Part shown: positions 13,641 through 26,620 of the stretch, piece by piece | Position numbering within the stretch: position 1 is the first letter of the stretch | Layout: every line of letters begins with the position of its first letter | NCBI RefSeq assembly: GCF_943734655.1 | Contig: NC_071355.1 | Span: 13,992,768-14,056,767 of the forward strand | Length of the DNA: 64,000 nt | Direction of reading: 5' to 3' | DNA from: Sabethes cyaneus | Taxonomy: Eukaryota; Arthropoda; Insecta; Diptera; Culicidae | Program-made: the position numbers and the translations under genes | The notes under the pieces: model-generated | Told to the model about the DNA's origin: nothing | Databases searched by the model: none | The model's input: the letters and a program-made list of their open reading frames with translations, nothing else

Positions 13641-13674
13641 ATCGTCGTGGACGTCGACGACGTCGTCGTCGTCG
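13641..13674. repeat. GTC/GAC trinucleotide repeat
   Basis: An imperfect GTCGTGGAC to GTCGTC run. Similar GAC/GTC runs recur in the single-copy regions of this window, for example at 21229-21256, about 21981-22008, about 23697-23710, about 47551-47565 and 63585-63603. Confidence 0.8.
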
Positions 13675-15173
13675 CTTCACCCCGACGACAACGGGTCCAG
13701 GAGAAAAATCGCTATTATCTATTTTCATTCACCGATGTCTATAAATCCATTACGGAAATGCATTTCAATAATGAGTCCTCGGTTGGCTCTGGCTCTGGCT
13801 CTGTTGCTTCGTGTTCGACGCGGTCTGGCAGCATCACAGGAGAAAGAAAGCCACAAAGCAGCAGTTTCGCTAATGGATCAGACAACCCATCACGACAACG
13901 GTGCGGTGCGGTCGCTCTCGCTGTTATGTTTCATCGGAGTAGCGCATTGTGTGTGTGTGTCTGTGTACGGGAAGCGAAGGGGGAGGCCATTTTTCACCGA
14001 TCTTGATATGACACAATGACGGATCTTAGATATTATCTCCAGGCAGGGCGTTTGTTTCGGCTCCCGGGATGCCGGAGTACCGGAGCACTGAGTGCGGGTT
14101 GTCGCCTGCCCTGCGGGTGCCGTCGTTGAAGGAAATAGATCCCCGTTCCACGCACCGCACGGCTGATGGTTCATACGAGCATAAATTTATGCTCCTCTAA
14201 TGTTACACTCCTCTTGTGATGTAAAAACATTCCATCCGCCACCGCGTGAATATAGGTACTTCATTTTTTTCGGCTCTCGGAAAACAACGACGGGAAAAGA
14301 GTTCTGCTCTGCCATTTTTTTCTGCTTCTGCCATACAAAAGGAACCCGTGTCGAGTCCCCGTTCGGCTGTCATTGGCTTCGGTTCCCTTTCTAACGATTA
14401 TTACTTATATATTTTCCACTTTTTGTTGGTTTATTTTCGGTCGAACCGACGGATTCTGCTCTCAACGAAGGTCCTGTGTGTTTGCAAGTTGCTTTTTATT
14501 TCCGCCAACAACCGAAAAAAAATGATATATTTTTGTCGTATCGCATTTCACCCTTTCCATCGATGGTTTTGGCCAGTCCCACCCCACCAATCCAGCTGTG
14601 TTCCTCCAATTACAACTAGACTAGCCGATCCTCTTAGAACAAAGAGAAAGTAAACACCAACGCGTGCAACGCGTCCTTGTTCAACTGCACCGAGCCATCA
14701 TCCAGTGAGTCAGTCAGTCAGTCAGACAATTGATAAAACTACTTACGCGGATTCATCGGTCCGTCCGGACCGTCTCAGCCGGAAGAAAAATCAACCCTTT
14801 ACCAACAGCCCTTGGACGTTGGCGGCGTCCACTCGCCCACTCATAAAAAGCGGTGTGAAACTCCGCGGCCGGCCGCCGGTCGCCATTGAACGAAACGAAC
14901 ACTTTTCTTGTTTTATCTCCCATTGAAATCATGTCGAACCGTTTCGGATCCGAATCCGAGTGGACCGGATTTAAAACGCGCACTCATCACTGCTAGCACC
15001 GTTGCCAGACTTTACTGAAGAAAAATCCGTTGTGTTGCCGTCTAAGTCCTTCTATCACAAGAGAAAGGGTTATAATTTCGTTTCAAAATTAAAAAAGAAG
15101 ACAAATTTTATCAACAACAAGATGTCTTGAAAGTTTAAGCGTTTGTGCTAATTAATTTTGATGCGTACTGTTA
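13675..15173. other. Single-copy intronic DNA, no gene seen
   Basis: Mixed-composition sequence with a GTCA microsatellite near 14706-14723. Overlapping open frames near 13650-14020 and 14250-14650 have no domains and look like chance frames. Confidence 0.4.
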
Positions 15174-15196
15174 TCTAATATACTAGAGTTTCTTTT

Positions 15197-15573
15197 CAAC
15201 CGAATGACTCCCGCTCCTTCAAGGAAGCTTTGTTGAATAGCAAATTAGAGAGTGCATCACCTCAAGGCGCGCAATACTGGCTCCTGATTTTGCCTCATCC
15301 AACGTCGCATGAATCAACGTAACAAGTTTCGTCGGAAAACCATGTTTTAGCATTATTTGCCACAACTTATTTCGTTTCGACTGAATCGTACGCCGCCTTA
15401 AAGTCTACAAACAGATGATGAAACTTGTCTAGTAACTGACGCAGGGAAAATATCTGATCCGTCGTGGAGCGACCTTCACGAAAACCAGTATGGTATTCGC
15501 CGCGGAAAAAAAGCTCCGCTATCGGTCTCAGTTTACAGCCACATATTTCGGCAAAATAGTCCTTATGTAGCAT
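15197..15573 (-). pseudogene. Non-LTR retrotransposon reverse transcriptase fragment
   Basis: Read on the minus strand, the sequence starts near 15573. It shows the conserved block GFREGRSTTDQIF, then HLFVDFKAAYDSV, which is the motif A region with the catalytic Asp of LINE reverse transcriptases. In a shifted frame it continues with WQIMLKHGFPTKLV and GDALSNLLFN. The reading frame is broken by a stop (after AAYDSVETK) and at least one frameshift. Only about 125 codons of a protein that normally exceeds 900 remain. It lies antisense to cut, at the edge of the T-rich array. The specific clade cannot be fixed from this piece. Confidence 0.85.
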
Positions 15574-15689
15574 TTAAGGTCACTTAAATGCTTAGTGGCT
15601 TGCATTTGCATTGCATTAATAATGCTTGTTGAATTGGTGGGTCTTCATCGTATTTATTTTATCGATATTGTTTTCGAATGTATTTGAAG

Positions 15690-18600
15690 GAAATTGATAC
15701 TTTTTGAAATCGAATCAGTTCATGATGCTTTGTTTTTGTTTTTATTACTTTTTATGGCGTTTATGGTTGCTCTTAATGGTCTTACATCTTTTTGTCGTCA
15801 TTTGTAGTCTTTTTGGCATTCTTTTCGCTGTTTTGCCGTCATTTTGTCATCTCTTCATCACTCTTTCTGAATCTATTTATAGCCTTTTCGTCGTTTTATT
15901 GTCTGTTTTGTTGCAAAGTTGGCGTTTCTTGGGCGTCTTTTCATCGTATTTTTGTCGTATTTTATCTTTTTCCATTGTATTTTTGCCTACTTGTTGTCGC
16001 TTTGTCGTCATCCTTCTGTCGTCTATTTATTATCTGTTTTGCCCTCTCTTCGCTGTCTTTTTCTTCTCTATTTGCTGTTCTTTCAGCATCTTTCCGTCAT
16101 GGTATTGTGTTTTCTTCATATTCGTGGTCCTTCTGTCATCACTTCGTTGTATTTTTGTTGTCTTTTCATGATATTTGTGCCTTCTCTTCATGGTATTTAC
16201 GTCATCTGTCGTCGTTTCTCAAAATCTGTTCTGAAATCAAAATCAAAATCTGAAAAAGCGATAATTTCAACGACTTTTTGCAATTTATGTCGCGTTTTTT
16301 GTTGCTGTTCGGGTTTTTTTTCGTTTTTTGTCGTCTTTTTGCGATACTTTTGTTGTTGTCCTTCCGACAATTTTTTGCCATTTTTCATCATTCATTATTT
16401 TTATCAAAGCAACATAAATGTCTTTTTTCTACCTTATCGTTATACTTTCATCGTCTTTCTGTCATATATTCCACATCGTTTTGTAGAATTTTGTTGTTCT
16501 TTGTTGTGTTTTTCGTTCTTTTTATTGGTGTTTTAGCGTCTTTTCAAGGTCGCCATCTTTACTTAGTTTTTTTTCTACTTTTCAGTGATTTCTAGTCGTT
16601 TATATCGTCTTTGGCGGCGTTTTTGTTTTTTCGGTCGCTTCTTCGGCTTTCGGCGAGCTTTCATCGTATATTTGTCGTCTTCCGTTGCTGTTTGATAAGC
16701 TTTTCACCTACTTGTCATCATCTTTCACCTTTCCATTTCCTCATAACTGCCTTTTCGCCCTTCTATCATTGTCTTTTTGTTATGTTTCTGTCATCTCTTT
16801 GTCGTATTGTTGCTGTCTTTTCATGATATTTTTGCCATTTCTTTATTATATTCTCATCTTCTGTTCATCGTTTTAAATGTTTTAAATTTTTTTTTAAATG
16901 ACTTTTTGCCGTTTTGTAGTCTTTCTGGTTGTAGTTTTGGCGTCTTTAAGTTGTCTTTTTGGGTTTTTTTGTTATCTTTTCATCGTGTTTTGTTGTCCTT
17001 TCGTTATCTTTTGTTATTTTTTTCGTCATCTTGCTTGTTGTCGAAACAACGTCTTTTCGCTGTTCTTTCGTCATCTTTCTGTCGGGTAGTTGTCTAAAAA
17101 CAACGAAAACTTTTTAAGCATATTTTGTCAACTTTTTGTCATTTTTACATGCTTTCTTTGTTTCTTGTCAGTGATCTGTTATTTTATATCGTCTTTTGTG
17201 GCATTTTTGTTTGTTCGTTTTTCAGCGTTTTTAAACGTACTGAGTTCTTGTCGTTTACCGTCTTTTTTCTATGGGTTTTCGCCTATTTGTCATCAGCTTT
17301 TCGTCAACTTTCCTTTTTGTCATCTGTTTGCTGCCCTTTTCATCATCTTACTGTTGTTTTTTCGATGCCTTTTCGACGTCTTTTTGTCATCTCTTTGTTG
17401 TCTTTTCTTCGTATTTTCAACATCTATTTGTATCTTTTCAGTCTTTTATCGTCATTCTTATTGCTCTTTCGACACCTTTTGCCATTTTCGCATCGTCTTG
17501 TTGTTTTGCCTTCGTGTCGTTCGTTCGTTGTCTTTCTGTCGTATATTCGACACCTTTTCATCGTTTTTGTCAGCATGTTTTATCGGCTTTCTGGCCCTTT
17601 TTAAACGATTTTTTGACATACTTCGTCGAGTTCTTTGTTTTTCTTTTTTTTTTGTTGCTGTTTTGGCATCTTTACATCGTTTCTTTGTTCCTTTTCAGCG
17701 ATTTGTTGTTATTTCATATCGTAACAAAAACGCTACATTTTGTTTACACGCTTTTTCGGTGGATTTTATCGTGTTTTTGTCGTCTTCTTTATTCAATGGA
17801 CTTTTTGCCTATTTGTATATTACCTGTTCGTCGTCTTTTTGCTGCCTTTTTGTCGCCTGTTCGTCGTTTTACTGTTGTCTTTTCGACGCCTTTTTTGCCG
17901 GGTTTTGTCTCTTTTTTTGTATTTGTATTGTATTCTGTCGTATTTTTGTTTTCTTTTTATCGTATTGACGTCGTTTTTTGCGTCTATTTTTATTTTTTTT
18001 TGTCGTTTTATTCGACGGCTTGTACCGTTTTTGTTGTTTTTTTATTGCTGTTTTTGGCGTCTTTTCGTCATCAGTTTTTCTTCGTCTTTCAGTCTTCTTC
18101 GTTGTTTGTCGTCTTCTCATAGGCTTTCGTTGTCGTTTCGCCATTTTTATTGCTTATTCATCACCTTTTGCTAGTTTGTGGTCATCTTGTTGTTGTTTTA
18201 CCTTTGTGTCACTCTTCCGTCGTCTTTCTGTCGTATATTCGACATATTTTCGTCGGTTTCTAGGATGTTTTGTGGCATTTTTAGCGCTTTTCAAACGACT
18301 TGTTATCATTTTTTGTTGAATATTTGGCTCTTTTTGTTGCTGCTTTGGTCTTTGTATCTTATGTTCATTTCTTTGCAATATTTTTTGTGGCGTTTTTATT
18401 TACACTGCTTTTTACGCGACTGTTATGACGAAAATTTCGGAATTTACGCGATTTTGTTTTACGCGGAACGAATCATTCGTAAAAAAAGCGACTGGAGTTT
18501 ACTCCTTTTTCAGCGGTTTTTCGTCGTGATTTTGTCGTGTTTCGTCTTTTTTTTAACGGGCTTTTCACCTATTGGTCATCACCTTTTGATTATGTCGACT

Positions 18601-20880
18601 TGTTGTTACCTTTTAGCCATTTCTGCGTCGTCTTTTTATCGTCTATTTGCTATTTATACGTTTTTTCCTCGTCTTGTCGTCATTTTATTGTTGTCTTTTT
18701 GTCATCTCTTTGTTGTCTTTTCTTCGTATTCGTCGTCTTTTTGTCCTTTCTATCCTATCCTTCGTCGTCTGTTCGTAGTTTTTACGTCTATTTTTGTGTT
18801 TTAACCACTTTCTTCGGCGGTTTTTGCCCTTTTTGTTGTCTTTTTTGTTGCTATCTCCAAAATCTTTGTTTTTTGTCATCTTTTCATCATCTTTTGGCGT
18901 TGTTTTGCCATTTTTTTTTTGTTACCCTTTCGTCACCTTTGGCATTTTTCGTCGTCTTGTTCGTCTTGTTGTTGTTTTGCCTTTGTGTCATTCTTCCGCC
19001 GTCTTTCTGTTGTATATTCGATATCTCTTCATCGTTTTTTGAGCATGTTTTGTCGCCTTTTTAGCACTTTCGTGTTGTTTGGACGTTTTGTTGTTCTTTG
19101 CCATTTGTCTTTCTTTTTTTCGACGTATTTTTGCCATCTTTACATGTTTTTTTTTTGTCGCTTTTCAGCAATTTTATATCGTATTTTGTGACTTTTTTGT
19201 TTGCTAGCTTTTCATCCTATTTTCGTCGTGTTCCCTTTTTACCAATGGGCTTCAATTCGTCATCACCTTTTTGTCATCTTTTTGTTGCCTTTTTACCGCA
19301 TCTGCGTTATCTTTTGGTTCTTTTTTCGGTGCCAGACAAAAAATTGCATCGTCTGTTGTCACCGTTTCGCCGTTTTTTTATTCGTTTCGTCAACTTTTTG
19401 CCATTTTTTCGCCGTTCTGTTTGTTCTCAATACAGCGAAAATGTTGTCTTTTTACAGTCTTTGTGAGTTCTTCCGGTGTCTTTTTCGCCCTTTTGAAGCT
19501 TTTTAAACGACTTTTTGTCATTCTGTGTCATGTTTTTGTCGCTGTTTTAATCGTATTTCGTCAACTTGTTGGAAGCCTGCTTTTGGCATTTTTTGTCGCT
19601 CTTCCGGAAGTTTTTGCTCTTTTTAATGTCCTTTTTGCTGCTGTTTTGGCGTATTTCTGTCGTCATTCCATTGTTGTTTTTTTGTCCTTTCGTCGCTTTT
19701 TCGACATTTTTCCGCCGTTTTATTTGTTCTGAATACCGTTTTTACCGTCTTTTCGTCATCTATCACTATCACTATCGTGTTGTATTCGTCATCTATTCGT
19801 TGTCATTCGTTTGTTCGTCGTTGCATGTTTGAAGCTTTTTGAAGCTTTTTAAATATCTTTTTGTTGTTTTTTCGTCTTTTTAGTTGTGGTTTTAGCATCT
19901 GTTCGTCATTTTTGTCATCGTAATCTTGTGTTTTTTCCGTCATATTCCTTTCGCTATATTATCGTCAGCTTTTCATCGTATTCTCACTATCGTTTCAACA
20001 CTTTTTCGTCATGTTTCCATTGTTGTCTTTTCACCACTTCTTCCTCGTATTTTTGTCCCTTTTTTGGCGTTCTTTCATCATGTTTTGGCCATCTTTACAT
20101 GTTCTTTTGTACTTTTTTGCAATTTGTGGTCTTTTTATATCATCTTTGATGGCTTTTTGTTTGCTTGCCTTTCATCTCATTTTTGTCGTTTTCTGGCTTT
20201 TTGCAATGGATTTATTACCTTTTTTCGCCACCATTCCATCGTCTTTTTACTACAGCTTCATCGTATTTTCGTGGTCTATTTGCTGTCTTTTTGCCGTGCT
20301 TTCGTCATCTTTTCGCCATCCTATTTTTGTCTTTTCGACGCCTGTGTAGTTTCATCGTCTGTTTGTGTTGCTTTCGTTGACAGCTTTTGCCATTTTTGTC
20401 TGTTGTTGTTGTCGTTGTGACGTCTTTTCGTCCTCATTTTGCCGTCTTTTGTCATCTTTCTATAGTTCTATTCGCCATTTTTTGTTGTTGCCCTTTCATC
20501 ACTTTTTTGCCATTTTTTTGTAGTCCTGTTTGTTGTCAAGACAACAAAAATGTTGACTTTTTACTGCCTTTCTGTCGTTCTTTTGTCCTCTTTCTGTCGT
20601 TTATTCGACATACTTTTTATCTTTTTCGTGCTTTTTAAACGACTTTTTGTTATTCTTTACAGTGCTCTTTATTGTTCTGGTTGCTATTTTGGCGTCCTTT
20701 CGTCTACATTTATAATGCCTACTTCGGGTATTTTGTGTCGCTTTTCTGCCGTTTTCGTCGGCTTTTTGCTGCTGTTTCTACGGTTTTTGCCCTTTCGTCT
20801 CTTTTTTTGACATTTTTTCATTGTTTTACTTGTTTCCAATACAGCAAAAATGTTGTCCTTGTACTGTCTTTTTGACAACA
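15690..20880 (+). repeat. T-rich degenerate tandem array, about 11-base unit
   Basis: The 5.2-kb stretch is made of variants of TTTTTGTCGTC and TTTTCGTCATC. The most regular parts step by 11 bases, for example TTTTTGTCATC then TTTTTGTTGCC near 19270. Longer landmarks repeat on a second scale: a GTATATTCGA word with similar flanks at 17541, 18233 and 19012 (spacing 692 and 779), and CTTTTTAAACGA-type words at about 17600, 18286, 19497 and 20632. Because T-rich codons avoid stops, it yields long Phe/Ser/Leu-rich open frames that are not genes. Its reverse-complement relative is at 30.01-30.66 kb. Confidence 0.85.
18403..18499. mobile_element. Short TA-flanked inverted-repeat element (MITE), deleted copy
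   Basis: The 97-base segment begins CACTGCTTTTTACGCGAC and ends AAAAAAAGCGACTGGAGTT. The ends are imperfect inverted repeats, and TA flanks both sides (18401-18402 and 18500-18501). The inside has the word AATTTCGGAATTTACGCG, shared with the long copy at 28.1 kb. A TA target duplication is the mark of Tc1/mariner-type transposition. No transposase is present. This copy has only about one internal unit, against roughly a dozen in the other. Confidence 0.65.
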
Positions 20881-21228
20881 TGGAGTCATTAATCTGAATC
20901 TTCCCTTTTTAATTCATTTTTTGTTAGAGTAAACCCTCTTTACAATTGTGTTCGTTTTTTCTCCTAGAAGAACTCTATTGGAAAATTTTCATATCGGTTC
21001 TTAAACAATAAAGTTATGCTTTACGGCATTATGGCAAAGGGAGCAGGTAGAAATTTCAGTTTGACTTTTTCGCAAAGTTTTTAAAAATCCGCAGATACTA
21101 AATCCGTGGAACTACGGTTAAATCCGCAGATCTTGCACCACTGGCACTCACTTCCAGTCACTACTGTTTGGATTATGGCCTCCCACTACCCCGATAATCT
21201 TGTCTTTACAGGCCAGACATCAACAACG

Positions 21229-21256
21229 TCGACGACGACGACGACGACGACGACGG
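21229..21256. repeat. GAC trinucleotide microsatellite
   Basis: A nearly perfect run of GAC units within intron 2. Confidence 0.9.
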
Positions 21257-22694
21257 GGTGAAAGATATGAAATTGTAGCATAAAATTTGATGTTTTTCGA
21301 ATCGCGGCGCTGCTGCGCTGCTGGTCGGTCCTTCACAGCATGCTGTGATTGTTATTGCCGGTCGTTCGATTTTTCCTGGTTCCGCCCTTTTCCGCGTCCG
21401 CCGAGTGACGAGTGGTGGGGGGTGGGTGGGTGGGTGGTATGTTTTGAAATAATATTTGAAGATTATTAGGTTAAAAGTGGCGCGTTAAAAGATCGAACCT
21501 CGTTGTCGTCGGCTAACACGAAGGGCAAACAATGCGAGGCAGAGGCGTGCTGGCGAATAAAAATCGATATTAATTACAGATTTGGCCGGACCCTGCCGAC
21601 TGGACCGGGACTGGACCGGGAGGATTTACATTTGACGTTCCGTCCGCGTTGACTAATGATGACAAATAATGGAGAACAGCGAGCCCAGCAGCGCCCGCTC
21701 GGGGTCGGGGGTTGGCACACCTAATTCTTATGCCATTTATTACGATTATGATGATTACGGGGACGCGTGGTGTGGTGCGAAGGGGGAGGTGGGGCGGGGT
21801 CCAATCGGAACGCCACCATCACGGGAGGAACGAGCGGGGGGAACCATGCGAAATGTCAATTTTTCATTATTTGTCAAATGAGTGCTTTCTCTTTGGGGCG
21901 CTATTCGTCCCGGTTCGCTTTTTTTCGCTCCCGTAGCCTGCTAGGATGATGGTGTAATTTTTGATTAATCATTGAGTGGACGTCGACGATGTCGTCGACG
22001 ACGACGACAGTGACGATGAGGTTGTGGTGGACTACGGCTTTCTTTCCCGAGCGCTGGATTGCGAACCCAACAGTGTACCAAATATTGACTAATTTATGAT
22101 CCGGGCCAAATGTAAATAGGAATCCACACACTGCTGCTTTGCTGTCCCGACGACTGATGCTCTGCGGTGTCGATTTATTTTCATTACTATTGCTGCTGGT
22201 CTCTGTGTGTTCCGACAGTCCAAGCTGGACACAGGATTCCTTTTAGTTCGACTTTGACATTACGTAAGCTGAGGTTTCTAATCCAGATCAACTGTCTGTT
22301 CGCTGTGGTGAGATATAGGAAACAGTCTTCGAGTCCAAGTAGAGGAGCCCACTGCTGCACTGGCAGCTGCCGCCATAATTCATACGGAAGCCAGCCTTAG
22401 CGAGCGGCCAAACGACCAGGGGCCATGTGTTGCGAGTCGTCTAGTTGTTTGGTATCAGTCGAAAAAATAATCCTTTTGCAGGAGGGATTTCTGCCTTTTG
22501 CAATATTTTTTTTCCTCCACACTTCTGAAACAAACCCGAACCTGCCGGAGTTTGTGTGTCGAATGTAGCTCAAGCTTCGGTCCCGATTCCGTCCGGTGTG
22601 TCATGTCCTCGACGAAAAAAGGACCACACACGACCGGCAGCGACTAGATGTATGTAAATAGATATAAATTTTATAAATACACACGTTCGAAGCA

Positions 22695-22716
22695 GTCAGC
22701 CAGCCAGCCAGCCAGC
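22695..22716. repeat. CAGC tetranucleotide microsatellite
   Basis: Tandem CAGC units. A GCAG run follows at 22941-22960. Confidence 0.85.
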
Positions 22717-25700
22717 GGCTGGCAGGAGGCTTCCAGATATTACTTGATGAGTCTTTCTCGGGCAGATGCTGCTGGTGAGAATATCTCTCATATCTCCGGC
22801 CGGAAAAAAGCGGGAAGCCAAAAAATGATATATACCTCTTGGTATTACCATTTCAAATCACTCGACCGTTACTTTTCTGTTTCATGTGCTGCTTTTTCGG
22901 GGCAAATATCAGTCTCGCTGTACAATGATGATGTCTACCGGCAGGCAGGCAGGCAGGCAGCCAACCATCCAACCAACCAGCCAAAGCAGTCAGCCAGCAT
23001 CATCAAGATTATCTATCACATTATTCTCGAATTCGTGGTTACCCGCCAGTCCGCTAGCTTTCTCCCGGATCTTCTAGGAATTCTCGACGACTACGACGAC
23101 GACGACGGTAGTCACAAACGACATCCACTCATCCTTGCTGTCAAGTGCCGGGCACGGAAACAGAACCTGCCAGCAGCGTCAAACGAGCGCGACCATCAAC
23201 GGGGAAAAAATATTGAAAAATATTATTTATTTGTACATTTACAACTCGGTAATGTAATTGCGCTCCGTTCGAACCACGGAACCGGAAGAGATCCCTGCGC
23301 GTATTGATCTCTCCCGACCGAGCCGGAGCCGGAGCTGGAGGGGGATGGGATTTGATAACCGGACCGGCAAAAAAGAGCGATGCCGTAATTAAAAGCAGGA
23401 GACAGCACTTGAAAGTTTGCCACCACTTGAATTTTAACGATTTGTTCTCTATTCATCGCTGCCATCGACTGTGTAGCGAGTGCGGCTTTACGGGAGTACG
23501 GAGTAGTCGGTTGACTGAATCGAAAACCGATGCCGGAATGGGAATGGGAATGGCGATGGGAGGATTCACGGCAGGCAGGAACTGCCGACTGTGGGCGCGC
23601 GGTTTTTCCATAATTTTCCCTGTGACAGTGCAAGCCATCAATCTATTGAAATTGATACACTCATTAACGGCAGTATGGCATCATCAGCGAGCGAGGACGA
23701 CGACGACGATGACAGCTTCGCTGGTTGGTTGGTGGAAGTCATTACCCTGATTAATTCAGGTGCACAACCGTGCGATGTGCTTTTGAATTGACTGGGGGCT
23801 GCGTAACCCCCCCGAAGCAGGGGAGAGATCTTTAACCCCTGCGGGAATTTGTTTGTCGGAGGGGAGTTCAAGAAATGAGGTTGCTATCTTTGATAGTTTC
23901 TCTTAAAGGGTTGGTTTCTGTAAATGAAGTCCTACTGAGTTGGCTATAAACCAGATTCGTCACTCAGAAAAAAAAAATTAAATTTTCGAATAATTGATCA
24001 TCTTTATAATCCAGTTACAACAGCTTTTATTATCCCTGAATGCAACAAGACTTCGCAACAGGACTGACGGTTTTTACTGCGACAATATGGAAATCATTCT
24101 CGGATTTCATTATCGATGTAAGACTTTTACGATGACATTCGTTCCCACATGCCAAGGTTGGCGGCACTGGGCACTGGGCGCCAGTGCCGAATGTCGGAGA
24201 CAACCGCAACAAAAGCCCGAATCCTTTTGCCGCGTTGTAAATTCCCTTGTTTTGGAGGATTTTTTTTTGCTGCTGGCCACGTTTACGCTTTGTACAATAC
24301 ATAAAAGCGGGAGTCGTCGATGACGACGGCACTGTTGTCTGCCCATTCCGAAGTGCGCCGGAGTACTTTTGCGGCTTAGACCCTCTCCTTCTGGCTTCTG
24401 GCCACCGAATCATTGACGCAAATATTCTAACGATAGTCCGAGGAACGACCAACCGAAAAATATGAAACGAAACCGACAGACCGACAATATAATCTATACC
24501 CTATTTATGAATATGTAGAATTTTTCCCTGCTCCCGTTCCGGTCATTATTGTAAGTATCCTTACCCCTCCTCCCACTTGTGTGTCTGTGTGCTGTGTGCC
24601 TTTTATCATTCAACTGTTTTGCAAAAATTTCAAACACAAATGCAAACACACACACGGCGCCGGCGAAAAGGATTGGCGAGGGGATCAAAACGATCGCCGA
24701 AATTGAAAAATTATGTCCTTTTCTTTATGCCTTCACACGCGAATCGCCCGGCACGATGAGCAGCAGCAGCAGCAGCAGGGGCCATTATTGCGGTCGTCAT
24801 TAGCTGCCCACACCGCGCGGCGCGCGGTCAACCCACACTCACACACACTCAAACAATTCAACGCAGGCAGAGCCTTTCGCATGATTACTATTATTTTGCT
24901 TGTCGGTTTGGTCCCCACCGTCACCTTCACCCCGGCGGATACACCGAGTACCGAAACGGCCGGCGAAAGGAACAATTCCACGCTTTTAGCATTATTGTCA
25001 TTTGTCAAAAACAAAAAATTCGGTGGGTTTTTTTCGGATCGATTTTCCTACTACCTTTTTAAGTTAAGGTTGTTGGAACCGCCTGCTGTGATGTGACGCT
25101 GTGAGTGAGAGGAGAAAAATCCAAATACCAAACAGTACGCAGCGATTCTGATTGCGTGCGTTAGTGTCTCCGGGGTAGGCTAGGTACGGTACGGTGGCAG
25201 CGTACGCAGTACGCAGGCAGGCAGCAAGACAGTTATTAATAAATTTGATGAGTTTTCTATGTTTCGTCTGATTTCGGGCTTAAAATTGTCGAAATTAGTT
25301 TCCTTCCCGTTCCACCCCTTCGGGGTGGTACCTCTGACGACGACGTCGACGAAGTCGACGCTCTTTACTCGCACCGGCGGTGCCGGTGCGATCAATTGTT
25401 GATGGTGAATTGTCAGGACGACGCACGGCGCAGGGGAGCTGCGAGAATGAAATACTTTACAAGAACTTTCTTTTGATTGAGCAAACCGGCAGCTCCGGGA
25501 ACCGAACAGAAACAGCCAGCAGTTTGATTGAGCTTCTTACTGTGGTGAAATTCTTCCTGCGCCCCTTCCCAGCCCGGCCCGAGCCAAGGCAAGCCACACC
25601 AAAAACCCAGTCCCTATTGTTGATAGTCGAAATCGAAGACGCTTTGTTTTCTCCAATTCGAAGGAATTCAACTGAAAAGAGAGCTGTTTCTGTGTATGTA

Positions 25701-26449
25701 CACCGGAACTTACTCCTTCTGACGGAACGGAACGGAACCAGAATTGGGGATATTAATTTCTCATCATATATCTTAGGTACTGGAGGGGGCGGGAGGAGCC
25801 AGCAACCTTCCAGACAAGCGATAGTTGAAAATTCTTGTCTGAAAATGAGCAAAGATTTAAACGAAATTTACGCTCCCTTTCCCCGGTAACGTTTTGCTGC
25901 TGCTGCTACTGCTGCTCCTTTCAAATTGGCTGACAGCATCAAACCAGTAGCAGCAGCCTGTCGAGCGAAACTGCCAGCGGAACTCAAGCGAAAGGATTTG
26001 CGGTATCGTATTTAGAATTTTGATTTATCACCACCCTCTGCCATCAATCCCGCCGTGTGCTTTCTCTCGCCGGGCGGGCGGTGATGGTGGTGCTGCTGCT
26101 GCTGCTGCTTGGGAAAATTAATGAAACAGATCAGAATCGAATCGGAGGTGAATTTGTTACTGATGCCAAACTGGCTTCCTGGCGCTGACTGTCGACTGTC
26201 GGCTGTCGGCTGTCGGTAGAGCTCGGGGTGGTGGTGCAAAGTCTAGCACACATTCTGACGGCTCCCGTAATTGTAAGTGCTGTTAGAGAGTAAGACAGGG
26301 TTGGGATGGAAACTACATAGTAGGCACTGAACGACACTAGCGTCTCCAAAATTAAATGAAAGGTGGGGCACCCAACCTTTCAAAAGAATAGGATGGCGAT
26401 CTCTTATCACTTATCTCAGAAATATCGGCCGGTTAGGTTCAAAACTTCG

Positions 26450-26620
26450 GACTTTCAGGTGCAATTGAATGAAAAATTGATATTGGACTTGAAAAGTAGA
26501 CTTGACTCATAGGACATTGAATTAGACTTGAATTTGGTCTAATTGGAACTTGAAATTCTACTTCAAATCGGACATGGAAAAGAAATTAGACATGAAGTTT
26601 TACTTCAAATTGTATGGTTT
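26450..26620. repeat. Small outpost of the 12-base repeat family
   Basis: Words such as ATTGGACTTGAAA, AGTAGACTTGA, GGACATTGAATTAGACTTG and TTAGACATGAAG repeat here. They are the same variants that fill 43.97-46.58 kb, in the same orientation. The patch sits directly at the left edge of the pyrimidine-rich array. Confidence 0.7.

Larger units (their letters stand above)
20881..26450. other. Single-copy intronic DNA, no gene seen
   Basis: Mixed-composition sequence with many microsatellites: GAC at 21229-21256, CAGC at 22695-22716, GCAG at 22941-22960 and CTG runs near 26090-26110. An open frame of about 219 codons at 22648-23307 runs through the CAGC and GCAG repeats and has no domain. A short hairpin (GAAAGGT to ACCTTTC) lies at about 26358-26381. 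Confidence 0.4.

Noticed and set aside
17090..18122. Open frames of 280-292 codons rich in Phe, Ser and Leu that look like membrane proteins
   Set aside because: They lie in the T-rich tandem array, overlap in several frames, and arise because T-rich repeat words rarely form stop codons.
22648..23307. 219-codon open frame in intron 2
   Set aside because: It runs through CAGC and GCAG microsatellites and has no domain or coding-like character.
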